Origin: an uncultured Roseobacter sp.
Lineage (GTDB): Bacteria > Pseudomonadota > Alphaproteobacteria > Rhodobacterales > Rhodobacteraceae
Assembly: GCF_947499265.1 (NCBI RefSeq)
Contig: NZ_CANMNK010000008.1
Span: 1-64,000 of the forward strand
DNA length: 64,000 nucleotides
Direction: 5' to 3'
Positions 63,457 through 64,000 of the stretch are shown piece by piece. Positions within the stretch are counted from its first letter, which is position 1. Every line of letters starts with the position of its first letter. The notes beneath the pieces were generated by a model. The model was given only the letters and a program-made list of their open reading frames with translations. It was not told the origin of the DNA and did not search any database. The translations under genes and the position numbers were made by a program.

Positions 63457-63472
63457 TACGCAGTACTAGGTA
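63457..63472. promoter_or_regulatory. Candidate response-regulator site upstream of the TRAP gene
   Basis: TAC-GC-AGTACT-AG-GTA, a symmetric dyad in the 251-base divergent region between the Cache kinase and the TRAP receptor, 97 bases before the receptor start. Plausible binding site for the NarL-type regulator. Confidence 0.5.
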
Positions 63473-63568
63473 TTTTCATTGGAGCGCGCATCGCTAGTGT
63501 GGCCACACTCGAAACGACCTGCGCGTGATCCATACGACGTGGGCGTCATATTTGGGAGGAGTAACTAA

Positions 63569-64000
63569 ATGGATCGTCGTTCATTCCTGAAGACATCTGC
63601 ACTGGGCGGTTCCGCCGCCGCCGCCACAACGCTGGCAGCACCCGCATACGCACAAGGCAATCGCGCCCTGACCATGGTCACATCCTGGCCCCGTGGTTTC
63701 GCGGTTCTTGATGACGCGGCTACATATTTCGAAGAAATGGTTGGCGCCATGTCCGATGGCACGCTGACCATCGACAAAAAAGCCCCCGGTGAGCTGGTTG
63801 GCGCCTTTGAGGTCTTTGACGCGGTATCCTCCGGTCAGGCCGACCTTTATCACTCCGCTGACTACTACTTCATCGGTCAGCACCCGGGCTATGCCTATTT
63901 CACCGCTGTTCCCTTTGGCGGCACCGCGCAGGAAGTGACCAACTGGTACCACCACGGCGGCGGCCATGAGCTGCACAACGAGCTGGGCGAAATCTTCAAC
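63569..64000 (+). CDS. TRAP transporter substrate-binding protein (TakP-like), 5' part
   Basis: First 144 codons of a gene cut by the window end. ATG 63569 has GGGAGGAG upstream. The N terminus MDRRSFLKTSALGG is a twin-arginine signal ending at AYAQ, as in the 2-oxoacid receptor TakP of Rhodobacter sphaeroides. Matching downstream segments are VTSWPRGFAVLDDAA, GELVGAFEVFDAVSSGQAD and the HSADYYFIGQHPGYAYF region, and the WYHHGGGHELHNEL stretch is diagnostic of the TakP group. Likely ligand: pyruvate or another 2-oxo or monocarboxylic acid. Membrane subunits should follow beyond the window. Confidence 0.88.
   Translation, partial: MDRRSFLKTSALGGSAAAATTLAAPAYAQGNRALTMVTSWPRGFAVLDDAATYFEEMVGAMSDGTLTIDKKAPGELVGAFEVFDAVSSGQADLYHSADYYFIGQHPGYAYFTAVPFGGTAQEVTNWYHHGGGHELHNELGEIFN

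Overview
This 64 kb window is chromosomal DNA from an alphaproteobacterium, most likely a marine member of the Rhodobacterales (Roseobacter group). The reasons are the high GC content, three TRAP-type transport loci or fragments, a 5-aminolevulinate synthase (C4 pathway) preceded by a perfect FNR/FnrL box, an Ile/Val-type leader in front of ilvB, a RodZ-ispG neighbourhood, and a 23-nt intergenic motif that I associate with this order. I cannot name the species. Almost all of it looks like core chromosome. There is no CRISPR array, insertion sequence, integrase or prophage. The only clearly odd patch is about 700 bases of lower-GC, gene-poor DNA at 24735-25434.

Layout. 1-2350: a small P-loop ATPase, infC (minus strand, probably starting at ATC) and an acidic Ala/Glu/Thr-rich membrane-anchored protein. 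2372-8452: the assimilatory sulfur cluster cysG-DUF2849-cysI-cysH-DUF934, with fpr behind it, all on the minus strand and tightly overlapping, and a divergent Lrp-type regulator. 8527-9708: a cytochrome P450. 9769-16133: a two-component system dctB-dctD followed by the TRAP transporter dctP-dctQ-dctM; paired TGTGCG-N6-CGCACR sites lie between regulator and transporter. 16238-21311: tpiA, a 2-oxoglutarate oxygenase, Fe-S assembly factors (A-type carrier and SufT-like) around an acetyltransferase, and a flavin monooxygenase with an NTF2-like head. 21419-24734: GNAT, a RimB-RimK fusion, and an NfeD/SPFH pair. 25435-30747: tgt, a soluble MCP-like protein, lon, a tailed HU protein and tRNA-Val(CAC).

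30829-37691: a two-subunit molybdenum hydroxylase (IorB/IorA type), a histidine phosphatase, tRNA-Val(TAC), two small paralogous proteins, a pirin, an SGNH hydrolase and two identical tRNA-Asp genes exactly 300 bases apart. 37711-44044: a haloacetate-dehalogenase-like hydrolase, an M20 peptidase, hemA, a RodZ-like protein and ispG. 44081-52509: envelope and protein-quality genes (DsbA-like, M48-TPR protease, amiC-type amidase, PBP1A) with an aminotransferase and prfB. 52586-57693: an amidase, a DUF2189 membrane protein, a Rieske oxygenase with a small partner ORF, an XRE regulator and a small cold-shock-like protein separated by palindrome-rich DNA. 57701-60239: ilvH-ilvB with a readable leader peptide and attenuator. 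60413-64000: a second soluble MCP-like protein, a NarL-type response regulator with its Cache-domain kinase, and the start of a second TRAP binding protein that runs off the end.

Functional themes are uptake of organic acids by TRAP systems under two-component control, sulfate assimilation with its own probable electron donor, Fe-S and tetrapyrrole supply, and cell-wall synthesis. The most interesting points are the DctD that has lost the GAFTGA loop and P-loop lysine while its candidate operators are conserved, the pair of truncated soluble chemoreceptor-like proteins, the RimB-RimK fusion, the infC start, the ilv attenuator, and the recurrent 3'-end motif.
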